From: Desulfuromonadaceae bacterium
Lineage (GTDB): Bacteria > Desulfobacterota > Desulfuromonadia > Geobacterales > Pseudopelobacteraceae
Assembly: GCA_028686145.1 (NCBI GenBank)
Contig: JAQUCQ010000052.1
Location: 1-12,960 of the forward strand
Direction of reading: 5' to 3'
DNA: 12,960 nucleotides
Position numbers and translations under genes: made by a program. Every line of letters starts with the position of its first letter. Within the stretch, counting starts at the first letter, position 1. The notes under the pieces were generated by a model, which saw nothing but the letters and a program-made list of their open reading frames with translations, ran no database searches and was not told the DNA's origin. Below, in pieces: positions 1 to 6,429 of the stretch.

Positions 1-310
1 CATTCCGGCAATTTTCTCCCCCTGTTCGATTGTTGTAGAAGCATTTGACCGGGCCGACATGAAAGCAATGCTTGTGAACAGGGTACTTGAAGCTATGCCA
101 CAATGCTCCGTAATAGCTGCTTCCGGTATGGCAGGTTACGGATTAAACAACAGTATTGTCACACGTAAAGTGTCACAACGACTCTATCTGGTGGGTGACT
201 CTATATCTGAGGCGGAACCGGGCAACGGACTGATGGCGCCGCGTGTCGGCATCGCCGCATCCCACCAGGCAAATCAAGCAGTCAGAATCTTGTTGGGGGA
301 AGATCAATGA
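1..310 (+). CDS. thiF: ThiF-family adenylyltransferase (3' end only)
   Basis: Only the last 102 residues are present; the frame is open at the left edge. The fragment reads as the C-terminal half of a ThiF/MoeB/HesA-type E1-like enzyme. It has a VVEAFDRADMKAML stretch (the strand and helix that follow loss of the adenylated carrier), then VIAASGMAGYG, a RLYLVGD strand, and the closing LMAPRVGIAASHQANQAVRILLG helix. ThiF activates the C-terminal glycine of the sulfur carrier ThiS with ATP, so that sulfur can be loaded for thiazole (thiamine) synthesis. The ATP-binding and nucleotide-fold part lies outside the window, so its motifs cannot be checked. The stop codon overlaps the mnmA start as ATGA (307-310), which implies co-transcription and translational coupling. 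Assignment to ThiF rather than MoeB or another E1-like member rests on recall of similar sequences. Confidence 0.8.
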   Translation, partial: IPAIFSPCSIVVEAFDRADMKAMLVNRVLEAMPQCSVIAASGMAGYGLNNSIVTRKVSQRLYLVGDSISEAEPGNGLMAPRVGIAASHQANQAVRILLGEDQ

Positions 311-1365
311 GTACCATAGCCGTAGCCATGAGCGGAGGAGTCGATTCCTCTGTCACCGCCGCGTTATTGAAACAGCAGGGGCACACCGTGATCGGCATTA
401 CCATGCGCCTCTTTGCTCCGCACGGCAGCGGCAGCGGCTCCGCCGTACACGATGCAGCAATTGTTGCAAGGAACCTGGGTATTCCCCACCACATTGCTGA
501 CTTTAGTCCGGATTTCAGCAGCTTGATTATTGGCGATTTCATCGAAGAATATCGAGTCGGACACACTCCCAATCCGTGTGTCCGCTGCAACCGCTACATA
601 AAATTCGGGCTGCTGCTCGACAAGGCACAGGAATTGGGAGCCGACCTGCTGGCTACCGGGCATTACGCCAGAAAGACGGTTGACCCTGACGGAACCTGCC
701 ATTTGCGCATTGCCTGCAACACCCGCAAAGATCAGTCATACTTCCTTTACACATTGACTCAACGGCAGTTACGACAGGTTATCTTCCCACTTGGCACGAT
801 CGAAACAAAGGATGAAGTGCGCCGTCTGGCACACGAATTTACTCTTCCGGTAGCGGAGAAGAATGACAGTCAGGAGGTCTGTTTCATTCCAAATGACGAT
901 TATGTGGCGTTTCTGGAAGGTAGCGGAGAGCTGCGGGGTGCAGACGGGGACATTATGCATCTGAACGGCCAGATTGTCGGACGCCATCACGGCACACACC
1001 GCTATACGATCGGACAACGCAAGGGACTGGGTATCGCCTGGAGCGAGCCGCTGTATGTGACGGCACTGGATGCCCAGCGGAATATCGTTCTGGTGGGAGA
1101 ACAGCAGCATGTCTATGCTGCCGGTTTGCAAGCAGAAGCTGTCAGTTGGATTGGTGCGCCAGAAGCAGAGGAGTTTGCTGTAACCTGCAAGATCCGCTAC
1201 CGCCACCAACCGGTCGGCTGCCGGGTTCAGCTGGAGGCAGGCGATACCTGCACAGTGCATTTCGACCGCCCACAGAAAGCGATTACCCCTGGACAGACAC
1301 TGGTATTCTACCGAGGTGACGAGGTACTGGGGGGGGGACGGATCGTCAGCTCATTAGTACGTTAA
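307..1365 (+). CDS. mnmA: tRNA-specific 2-thiouridylase MnmA
   Basis: MnmA uses ATP and a relayed persulfide to thiolate C2 of the wobble uridine (U34) in the tRNAs for Lys, Glu and Gln. The 352-residue length is typical. Landmarks are the PP-loop SGGVDSS at residues 9-15, the TPNPCVRCN motif at 87-95 (C94 aligns with the first catalytic cysteine of E. coli MnmA, C91 replaces the aspartate seen there), TGHYA at 117-121, KDQSYFLY at 141-148 for tRNA contact, SQEVCF at 188-193 with the second catalytic cysteine C192, YTIGQRKGLGI near 234, and the C-terminal LGGGRI strand. The ATG is preceded by GGGGGA at a spacing of 6 and overlaps the upstream thiF-like stop as ATGA. A run of nine G (1329-1337) encodes the LGGG motif near the C terminus. 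The identification is firm. Confidence 0.97.
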   Translation: MSTIAVAMSGGVDSSVTAALLKQQGHTVIGITMRLFAPHGSGSGSAVHDAAIVARNLGIPHHIADFSPDFSSLIIGDFIEEYRVGHTPNPCVRCNRYIKFGLLLDKAQELGADLLATGHYARKTVDPDGTCHLRIACNTRKDQSYFLYTLTQRQLRQVIFPLGTIETKDEVRRLAHEFTLPVAEKNDSQEVCFIPNDDYVAFLEGSGELRGADGDIMHLNGQIVGRHHGTHRYTIGQRKGLGIAWSEPLYVTALDAQRNIVLVGEQQHVYAAGLQAEAVSWIGAPEAEEFAVTCKIRYRHQPVGCRVQLEAGDTCTVHFDRPQKAITPGQTLVFYRGDEVLGGGRIVSSLVR

Positions 1366-1478
1366 GAATGGGATTATACGGCTTTTAGTCCGATAAAAAA
1401 TATGCGTATTCTTTGTAAAAATGATTTCGTGATCACATGTATCCCGATTATCAGGTCTGGTCAGTTCCCAACCGGCAA
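1366..1478. other. convergent intergenic gap with AT-rich inverted repeat
   Basis: This 113-bp gap lies between the 3' ends of mnmA and the helical-repeat gene. It should hold the terminators of both, but no GC-rich hairpin with a T tract is visible. The best structure is an inverted repeat at 1395-1414: eight-base arms around TGCG, with one mismatch on the + strand that becomes a G-U wobble in a - strand transcript. There the right arm is itself a run of U. It could weakly terminate the - strand gene. An isolated eight-base palindrome, GTGATCAC, sits at 1429-1436. Neither is convincing as a defined site. Confidence 0.3.
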
Positions 1479-3029
1479 TTAGGGCTGCATATCAACGGCG
1501 CTTCGGGGGTTTTTTATTTTGAATTCCAGATAGTGCGCCGCCTTTTTTAATTTTTCGGTACATGTTGTCATATCCGTAAACATGGCAAGTGCGCCAAGCA
1601 CCCGTTGTTCAGCATTTTGACTGGAAAACCCTTCTCCTTCAGCAATCCCCCGCAAATAACTCAGAAGAGCTTTTTGTTCTTCTTCACTCTGTAAACGCTT
1701 CGGATCGGCAATAAACAGCAGATAGCGGGCTTTATCACGGACCGGCCGCCCAAGGTGTTTTTCTGCCAGAAGCGATTCGACAACCGTTGCAATGCTCCCC
1801 TGTTCGGCAAAATTCAGATTCTTGTTCTCCAGATAAGAGCCAAGATATTCCAGAGCAGCCAGGCGGCTTGAAGGATCCGCTATTTCAAACAGCAATAACT
1901 CTGCAGCCTGCAATTTCAGGACATCCGGCTGTTCGGGATGGAGAAAGCAACGAATCATCAAGGCTAATTTTTCTTGAGCAACCGGAGTCATTGCTCCATC
2001 GCTTACCTTTGCGCGAATCTGTTTCAATAACTCACGCTTGTTGTCATATTCGCCAAAACGAATCTGGACAATCAGAGCACGAACCTGCTGATCTTCAGCA
2101 ACATCCCACAATTCATCAACAGCCCGCAGAATCTTACCGCAAATAATCCGGATCTTCTCCTCCATGGGCGGTTCATCCTGATTCCAATAATCCGGATACG
2201 TGTCAAGAACCGTGTCAAACAATTCAGGATCTTTTGTTTTCTCCAGAATGGACTTGAAATAGGACAGAATCTTGATCTGATAATTGCTGCCGCCATCCTT
2301 CAGCGGACGGAGCAGGTCATCCAGAAAAGTATTATTCAACCCGGAGGCTCCGCTGCAGAGGTAACGATACACTCCCTCGGCCTTATCAACCTGTTTTTCA
2401 ATGTATTTACGGCGCAGAGTTTCACCAAGGTTGGTAGACTGGACTTTTTTGAAAAAAACACTCAGCAAGCTTGTTGCATGATGTTTGATATTATTTTCTA
2501 TTCCATCCGACACGACAATATCCAGGCAGGCATCAAAAATTTTTACCTGTTCGGGCTCATCAGAGGATGAATCAATATAATCTTCGACAATAGCCAGAAT
2601 TTCAGCCATGTGATTGCGATTACGGCTATTGAGAAGCGTGGTGAATGTCTCACGCAGACTGCTTGAATCGACAATACCAAACAGAAACTTAACGGCCGCA
2701 TTCCTGCTTGAAGTTCCCTTACCATCGGCAGATTTCAGCAGTTTCAGAATACTTTCTGCCGGGTCGGTAACCCAATCCGGCACCAGATCCTCCATAAAAC
2801 GCTCCGATTTTCTTCGGACCAGAGCATCCAGATCATAAATAAAATAACGAGCCACATCGATCCGAAACTCTTTGCTGGCGGCGGAAGAGGCGATAGTTTC
2901 AAGGGCTGCAGCCTTGTCTTTGGCAGAAAGGCGGGCAATTTCCTTTTTTGCCTTGGATGAGTCATTGATTTTTACATAAAAATTGACTATGTCTTTGACC
3001 GATACTTCCGCATCTACATCGATATCCAT
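1479..3029 (-). CDS. alpha-helical (HEAT/ARM-like) protein, unknown function
   Basis: A 516-residue soluble protein that I do not recognise as a named family. It is almost wholly predicted helix: amphipathic helices of 12-20 residues rich in Leu, Ala, Lys and Glu, separated by short polar turns, as in alpha-solenoid proteins built of HEAT- or ARM-like repeats. Examples are SSLRETFTTLLNSR, QIKILSYFKSILEK and VLKLQAAELLLFEI. There is no signal peptide, membrane segment, catalytic motif or cysteine cluster, so a scaffold or protein-binding role in the cytoplasm is the reasonable guess. The start is placed at the ATG at 3029 (MDIDVDAEVSVKDI), which has GGAAAGG eight bases upstream. The frame stays open to a TTG at 3071, but that codon lies upstream of the -10 of the likely promoter and so could not be in the transcript. 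The gene is divergent from the secreted DUF4139-like gene and convergent with mnmA, so it is probably a single transcription unit. Confidence 0.75.
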   Translation of the reverse strand: MDIDVDAEVSVKDIVNFYVKINDSSKAKKEIARLSAKDKAAALETIASSAASKEFRIDVARYFIYDLDALVRRKSERFMEDLVPDWVTDPAESILKLLKSADGKGTSSRNAAVKFLFGIVDSSSLRETFTTLLNSRNRNHMAEILAIVEDYIDSSSDEPEQVKIFDACLDIVVSDGIENNIKHHATSLLSVFFKKVQSTNLGETLRRKYIEKQVDKAEGVYRYLCSGASGLNNTFLDDLLRPLKDGGSNYQIKILSYFKSILEKTKDPELFDTVLDTYPDYWNQDEPPMEEKIRIICGKILRAVDELWDVAEDQQVRALIVQIRFGEYDNKRELLKQIRAKVSDGAMTPVAQEKLALMIRCFLHPEQPDVLKLQAAELLLFEIADPSSRLAALEYLGSYLENKNLNFAEQGSIATVVESLLAEKHLGRPVRDKARYLLFIADPKRLQSEEEQKALLSYLRGIAEGEGFSSQNAEQRVLGALAMFTDMTTCTEKLKKAAHYLEFKIKNPRSAVDMQP

Positions 3030-3037
3030 GTGTGGCG

Positions 3038-3044
3038 CCTTTCC
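3038..3044 (-). promoter_or_regulatory. ribosome binding site deciding the start at 3029
   Basis: On the - strand this reads GGAAAGG, eight bases before the ATG at 3029. The longer reading from the TTG at 3071 has no comparable site and overlaps promoter sequence, so this site supports the shorter protein. Confidence 0.6.
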
Positions 3045-3058
3045 GTACAATTTGTGTG

Positions 3059-3087
3059 AGTATAGCCGCAAGAGCTGTCATACGCAA
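3059..3087 (-). promoter_or_regulatory. sigma70-type promoter of the helical-repeat gene
   Basis: On the - strand there is TTGCGT (3087-3082), a spacer of exactly 17 bases, then TATACT (3064-3059). The -35 matches the consensus at four of six positions and the -10 at five of six, with optimal spacing. Transcription would start around 3050-3053, leaving a leader of about 20-25 bases that contains the GGAAAGG ribosome binding site before the ATG at 3029. The prediction rests on sequence match alone. Confidence 0.6.
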
Positions 3088-3138
3088 CATCATCGCTGTC
3101 ATGCCATAAAAAAAACATATCCGCCGGGGGAGAGACAC

Positions 3139-4146
3139 ATGCGCATTAAACCACACCTGATCAGCAGAAGCTCGTCTCACATCTTGTGTTACATCTTCCT
3201 CATTGTCTGTTCTGCCAGTGCTGCATTAGCGGAGAATACCATAATCTTCTACCGCGATGGGGCTCTGCTCCAACAGGAAGCAGGAGCAGTGAAAGGTGTC
3301 ATTGTCATCCCAATCTCTGCCGGACTGCTGGAGCATTCGCTTACCATCATCCCGTCACCCGGCACTACGATTCTTGGCGTCGAAACTGAAAACAGCGCAT
3401 CAGACCGTTCTTCCGACAAGGGACTTGATGCGCTGGCCGAGCAGCGGCGACGCCTTGAAGATCGCCTGTTGGCGTTGGAAACCCGCGAAGCGATTTTTAC
3501 CTCCGCAGCCAAAGCGCAAAGCGGCAAGCCACCGCGCAAGACCAAGGCAAATCCCGACCCAATGTTGGCCATCCGCCAGGGAACAAACTTTGCCATTGCC
3601 CAGCTTGAAGCAGTGTATACCGCTCGTCGCACAACAACACAGGAAATCCGGAACATAGACATGCGTCTTGCCACAGCAAAAAAAAACCGCCGACCGCCAG
3701 AAATTTCCCTGCGGATAGCTGTCACTCCCGCCCGCGGCAGAGTGACACTCCGCTATGCGACAGCGGAACGCGGCTGGCAGTCTCAGTACAACCTGTATCT
3801 GGCGGGTAATGGTTCTGCACAACTGCAGCTTTTTGCACGGTTAACCGGAAGCGGCCACGGACGGCAGGTACGTGTGTCATCAGGATCGCTTGCTGAAAGT
3901 TCCCGCGTAGAAACGTTTCCGGTTCATGCAGACAATGTCCTGCTTGCCAGTTACCGCATGCCGATGGCAGAAGAGCACTACACGGGAGGAATCTTCAATC
4001 ACTTTTATGGGAAAATTACGAACAGCAGCCCGAACTATCTGCCACCAGGAGACTCCAGGCTGTTTCAGAACGGGGTATATCTGGGGAAATTCCGCTTTGA
4101 GGGGTTTTCGTCAGGGCGGAGCACGGTTATTTCACTGGGAGAGTGA
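3139..4146 (+). CDS. secreted DUF4140/DUF4139 (MuiA-like) protein, short form
   Basis: A 335-residue exported protein. The start at ATG 3139 follows GGGGGAGAG; the frame is open further upstream but only across the divergent gene's start. Residues 1-31 form a signal peptide: basic MRIK, hydrophobic ILCYIFLIV, and cleavage after ALA before E32. The mature N terminus (ENTIIFYRDGALLQQEAG) resembles DUF4140, followed by a charged helix likely to form a coiled coil (about 95-125) and a second helix with many Arg/Thr. Then comes a beta-rich part with LRYATAERGWQSQYNLYL and later YLPPGDSRLFQNGVYLGKF, which look like the W-x-P-x-Yd and LLPG...v..dG.yvG elements of DUF4139. Family members usually continue well past that point, whereas this one stops at ISLGE. 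The periplasmic function is unknown; MuiA was named for an effect on mucoidy. A run of nine A (3678-3686) lies in the coding sequence. A TACAAT at 3046-3051 is the only -10-like hexamer upstream, with no good -35. The family call is moderate. Confidence 0.6.
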   Translation: MRIKPHLISRSSSHILCYIFLIVCSASAALAENTIIFYRDGALLQQEAGAVKGVIVIPISAGLLEHSLTIIPSPGTTILGVETENSASDRSSDKGLDALAEQRRRLEDRLLALETREAIFTSAAKAQSGKPPRKTKANPDPMLAIRQGTNFAIAQLEAVYTARRTTTQEIRNIDMRLATAKKNRRPPEISLRIAVTPARGRVTLRYATAERGWQSQYNLYLAGNGSAQLQLFARLTGSGHGRQVRVSSGSLAESSRVETFPVHADNVLLASYRMPMAEEHYTGGIFNHFYGKITNSSPNYLPPGDSRLFQNGVYLGKFRFEGFSSGRSTVISLGE

Positions 4147-6402
4147 CGGAAGTGGCTCCGCTTGCAGCAGCTCTTTTACCTTGGTCATCAACGCATCAAC
4201 GGTAAACGGTTTCTGCAGAAAATTCAAATCTCCAGTCAATTCACCGTCAATAATAATACCATTGTTTGTATAACCGGAGATGTACAACACCTTTTCTATA
4301 TCCGGGTACTCTACCGTAATCCGCTCAAAAAGCTGTTGACCGTTCATGCCCGGCATGACAACGTCGGTGATAACCAGATCAACTTTTTCCGTCATTTTCT
4401 TCAACAGTTCCAGCGCATGATCGGCGTGTTCAGCGCTGTAAACGGTATAGCCAAACCCTTCAAGCAACTCGCACGACATGGCGCGCACCATCTCATTATC
4501 CTCTACAAGCAGAATCACTGCACTGCCGGAATAATCAAGATCATCCTGTTCTTGTTCGACTCCGATGAGCTGCGGCTTCTCATCGCAGACCGGAATGTAG
4601 ATCTTGAATGTTGTGCCGACACCAACTGTGCTGACAGCCATGACATAGCCGTTATGCTGCTTGACAATGCCATACACATTTGCCAGGCCAAGACCGGTGC
4701 CGTGGCCGATTTCCTTGGTGGAAAAAAATGGTTCAAAAATACGCGACATGGTATCAGCGGTCATGCCGCAGCCGTTATCGGTACATGACAGCAGCACAAA
4801 ACGCCCCGGGCTCATACCCGGATGACGGCGGGCAAATTCATCATCAATCAGCACGTATCCGGTTTCAATTAAAATACTGCCGTTGGCGACTATTGCATCC
4901 TGGGCATTTAACACCAGGTTCAGAAGTACCTGCTCTATCTTGGAACTGTCAGCACGAACCACGACCGGCTGGCTGGCGAGCTGCAGGGTGAAGCTGATGT
5001 TTTCCCGCAACGCCCGGCGAACCATCGCATGAAATGACAAGATGACGTCGTCGAGGTCGATTACCTGCATCTGCATGACCTGCTTCCGGCCAAAACTGAG
5101 CAACTGTTGTGTCAGCTCGCGGGCCTTGCTGGAAGCCTTGATGATGCCGTCAAGCTGGGTCCGCACCTTTTCGTTATCCGGTAACGAACGTTTGAGCATA
5201 TCAGTGTAGATAAGAATCGGCGTCAGCAGATTGTTGAAATCATGGGCAATACCTCCCGACAGATGCCCTATCGCCTCCATCTTCTGCGCTTGGCTCAGCA
5301 GGTGTTCCAGTTCCATACGCTCAGCATCACCTTTGCTCCGTTCGATAGCAATGGCGGCAAAGGCTGCTGCCTGCTGAATAAGTGATATTTCATCTTCCGT
5401 CGGTGTTACCGGGGTATGTCGATAGACGGCAAAAGTACCGAGAAGGATGCCGGAGGACGAAATAATCGGTTCTGACCAGCAGGAACGAAGCCCTGCTTCG
5501 TGCGCGGGCGCAAAGGCTTTCCAGAAAGGGTGGGTGTCAATATCCTCCACAATAACCCGTTCCCGCCGGAAAGCGGCCGTGCCGCACGAACCGATCCCCT
5601 CGCCGATTTTGGTCCGGTGTGTTGCCGAGATGTAGGAATCGGGAAGACTCGGTGCCGCCCCGTTCAGCAACCGCATGCCGTCATCACTGACCAGCATGAT
5701 CGAGCAGAGCATTCCCGGGTTGCCCTTTTCAATTGAGAGAGTAATAAACGCAAGCAACTCCGGAAGCGACTCCCCGCCGGCAATCCGTCCAAGAATCCCC
5801 GCCCGGTTCTGTTCGCAATACTCGGCTTTTTTCAAATTGTTGATATTTTTTACAATATAGGCAGCCCTGATAATGGCCCCCTGCTCGTTAAAAATCGGGT
5901 CAACCGACACTTCATACCACGTGTCGTCACGATTCATTTGAACGGAGGCGCGTTTTCCGGTTGCCAGCATCGTATCAAAGGGGCAGTCCCTTCTCGGTTT
6001 GACATTACCATAGGTTGCCTGACAACAATGCAATCCGACGATGTCCTGCGGTGCTCCGCCAAAAATATTCAGTGAAGCCCGGTTGGCACGAATAATGTGG
6101 CGATCCTTGTCCAGCAGCCAGACCGCATCCTCGATGGCATCAAAAGTTTCCCGCCACTCCGACGCCACCCCCTTCAGTTTTTGTTCAAGATAATTTTGAT
6201 CGTCCTGACTCGATTTTCTGAGATTGTAAAATTGGAACAGAAAAAGTACCGTCATTGCGAGGATGCCGGCAATGAAGCTAAAAATAACCAGTTTGTATTC
6301 ATGCTGACTACTCCAGCAAAGCAGCGCAGTCAGCACCAGCAATACAATCGCAGCCATACTGACAATGCTGCGCCGTATCTGTTGAGAATACTTGGTCGGC
6401 AT
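4132..6402 (-). CDS. membrane PAS-GAF hybrid histidine kinase with C-terminal receiver
   Basis: 756 residues, apparently complete. Two transmembrane helices (about 13-30 and 38-58) are joined by a short loop, so there is little periplasmic sensor and sensing is probably cytoplasmic. A PAS domain follows (about 80-192), with an unusual cysteine set C126, C127 and C140. A GAF domain spans about 205-355. The kinase core has the phosphoacceptor H387 in GGIAHDFNN, the N box around N499 (LLNLVLNAQDAI), G1 at D542-M547 (DNGCGM), the F box IFEPFFSTK at 555-563, and G2 GHGTGLGL at 566-573. The receiver (about 627-747) has E634/D635, the phosphorylatable D680 in VITDVVMPG, S709 and K731, all expected for activity. 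The start ATG is preceded by GGGAG at a spacing of 8, and a 27-bp gap separates it from the GGDEF-EAL gene upstream. It is the last gene of the signalling operon and its 3' end overlaps the convergent secreted-protein gene by 15 bp. The signal sensed and the downstream partner are unknown. Confidence 0.93.
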   Translation of the reverse strand: MPTKYSQQIRRSIVSMAAIVLLVLTALLCWSSQHEYKLVIFSFIAGILAMTVLFLFQFYNLRKSSQDDQNYLEQKLKGVASEWRETFDAIEDAVWLLDKDRHIIRANRASLNIFGGAPQDIVGLHCCQATYGNVKPRRDCPFDTMLATGKRASVQMNRDDTWYEVSVDPIFNEQGAIIRAAYIVKNINNLKKAEYCEQNRAGILGRIAGGESLPELLAFITLSIEKGNPGMLCSIMLVSDDGMRLLNGAAPSLPDSYISATHRTKIGEGIGSCGTAAFRRERVIVEDIDTHPFWKAFAPAHEAGLRSCWSEPIISSSGILLGTFAVYRHTPVTPTEDEISLIQQAAAFAAIAIERSKGDAERMELEHLLSQAQKMEAIGHLSGGIAHDFNNLLTPILIYTDMLKRSLPDNEKVRTQLDGIIKASSKARELTQQLLSFGRKQVMQMQVIDLDDVILSFHAMVRRALRENISFTLQLASQPVVVRADSSKIEQVLLNLVLNAQDAIVANGSILIETGYVLIDDEFARRHPGMSPGRFVLLSCTDNGCGMTADTMSRIFEPFFSTKEIGHGTGLGLANVYGIVKQHNGYVMAVSTVGVGTTFKIYIPVCDEKPQLIGVEQEQDDLDYSGSAVILLVEDNEMVRAMSCELLEGFGYTVYSAEHADHALELLKKMTEKVDLVITDVVMPGMNGQQLFERITVEYPDIEKVLYISGYTNNGIIIDGELTGDLNFLQKPFTVDALMTKVKELLQAEPLPSLSQ

Positions 6403-6429
6403 GAGGTTACTCCCGGAGAGATTGGTGCG

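Noticed and set aside
769..1260. Open frame of 163 codons on the - strand within mnmA
   Set aside because: mnmA is certain on the + strand and the reverse frame has no recognisable feature.
1370..1394. Possible hairpin terminator just after mnmA
   Set aside because: Only three base pairs at each end match, with mismatches between, so no stable stem is supported.
3249..3725. Open frame of 158 codons on the - strand within the secreted-protein gene
   Set aside because: Its composition, rich in Arg, Ser and Ala, is typical of an antisense frame; the + strand frame has a signal peptide and ribosome binding site.
4162..4788. Open frame of 208 codons on the + strand, opposite the receiver and catalytic domains of the hybrid kinase
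   Set aside because: It is the mirror of a conserved coding sequence and shows no domain or ribosome binding site of note.
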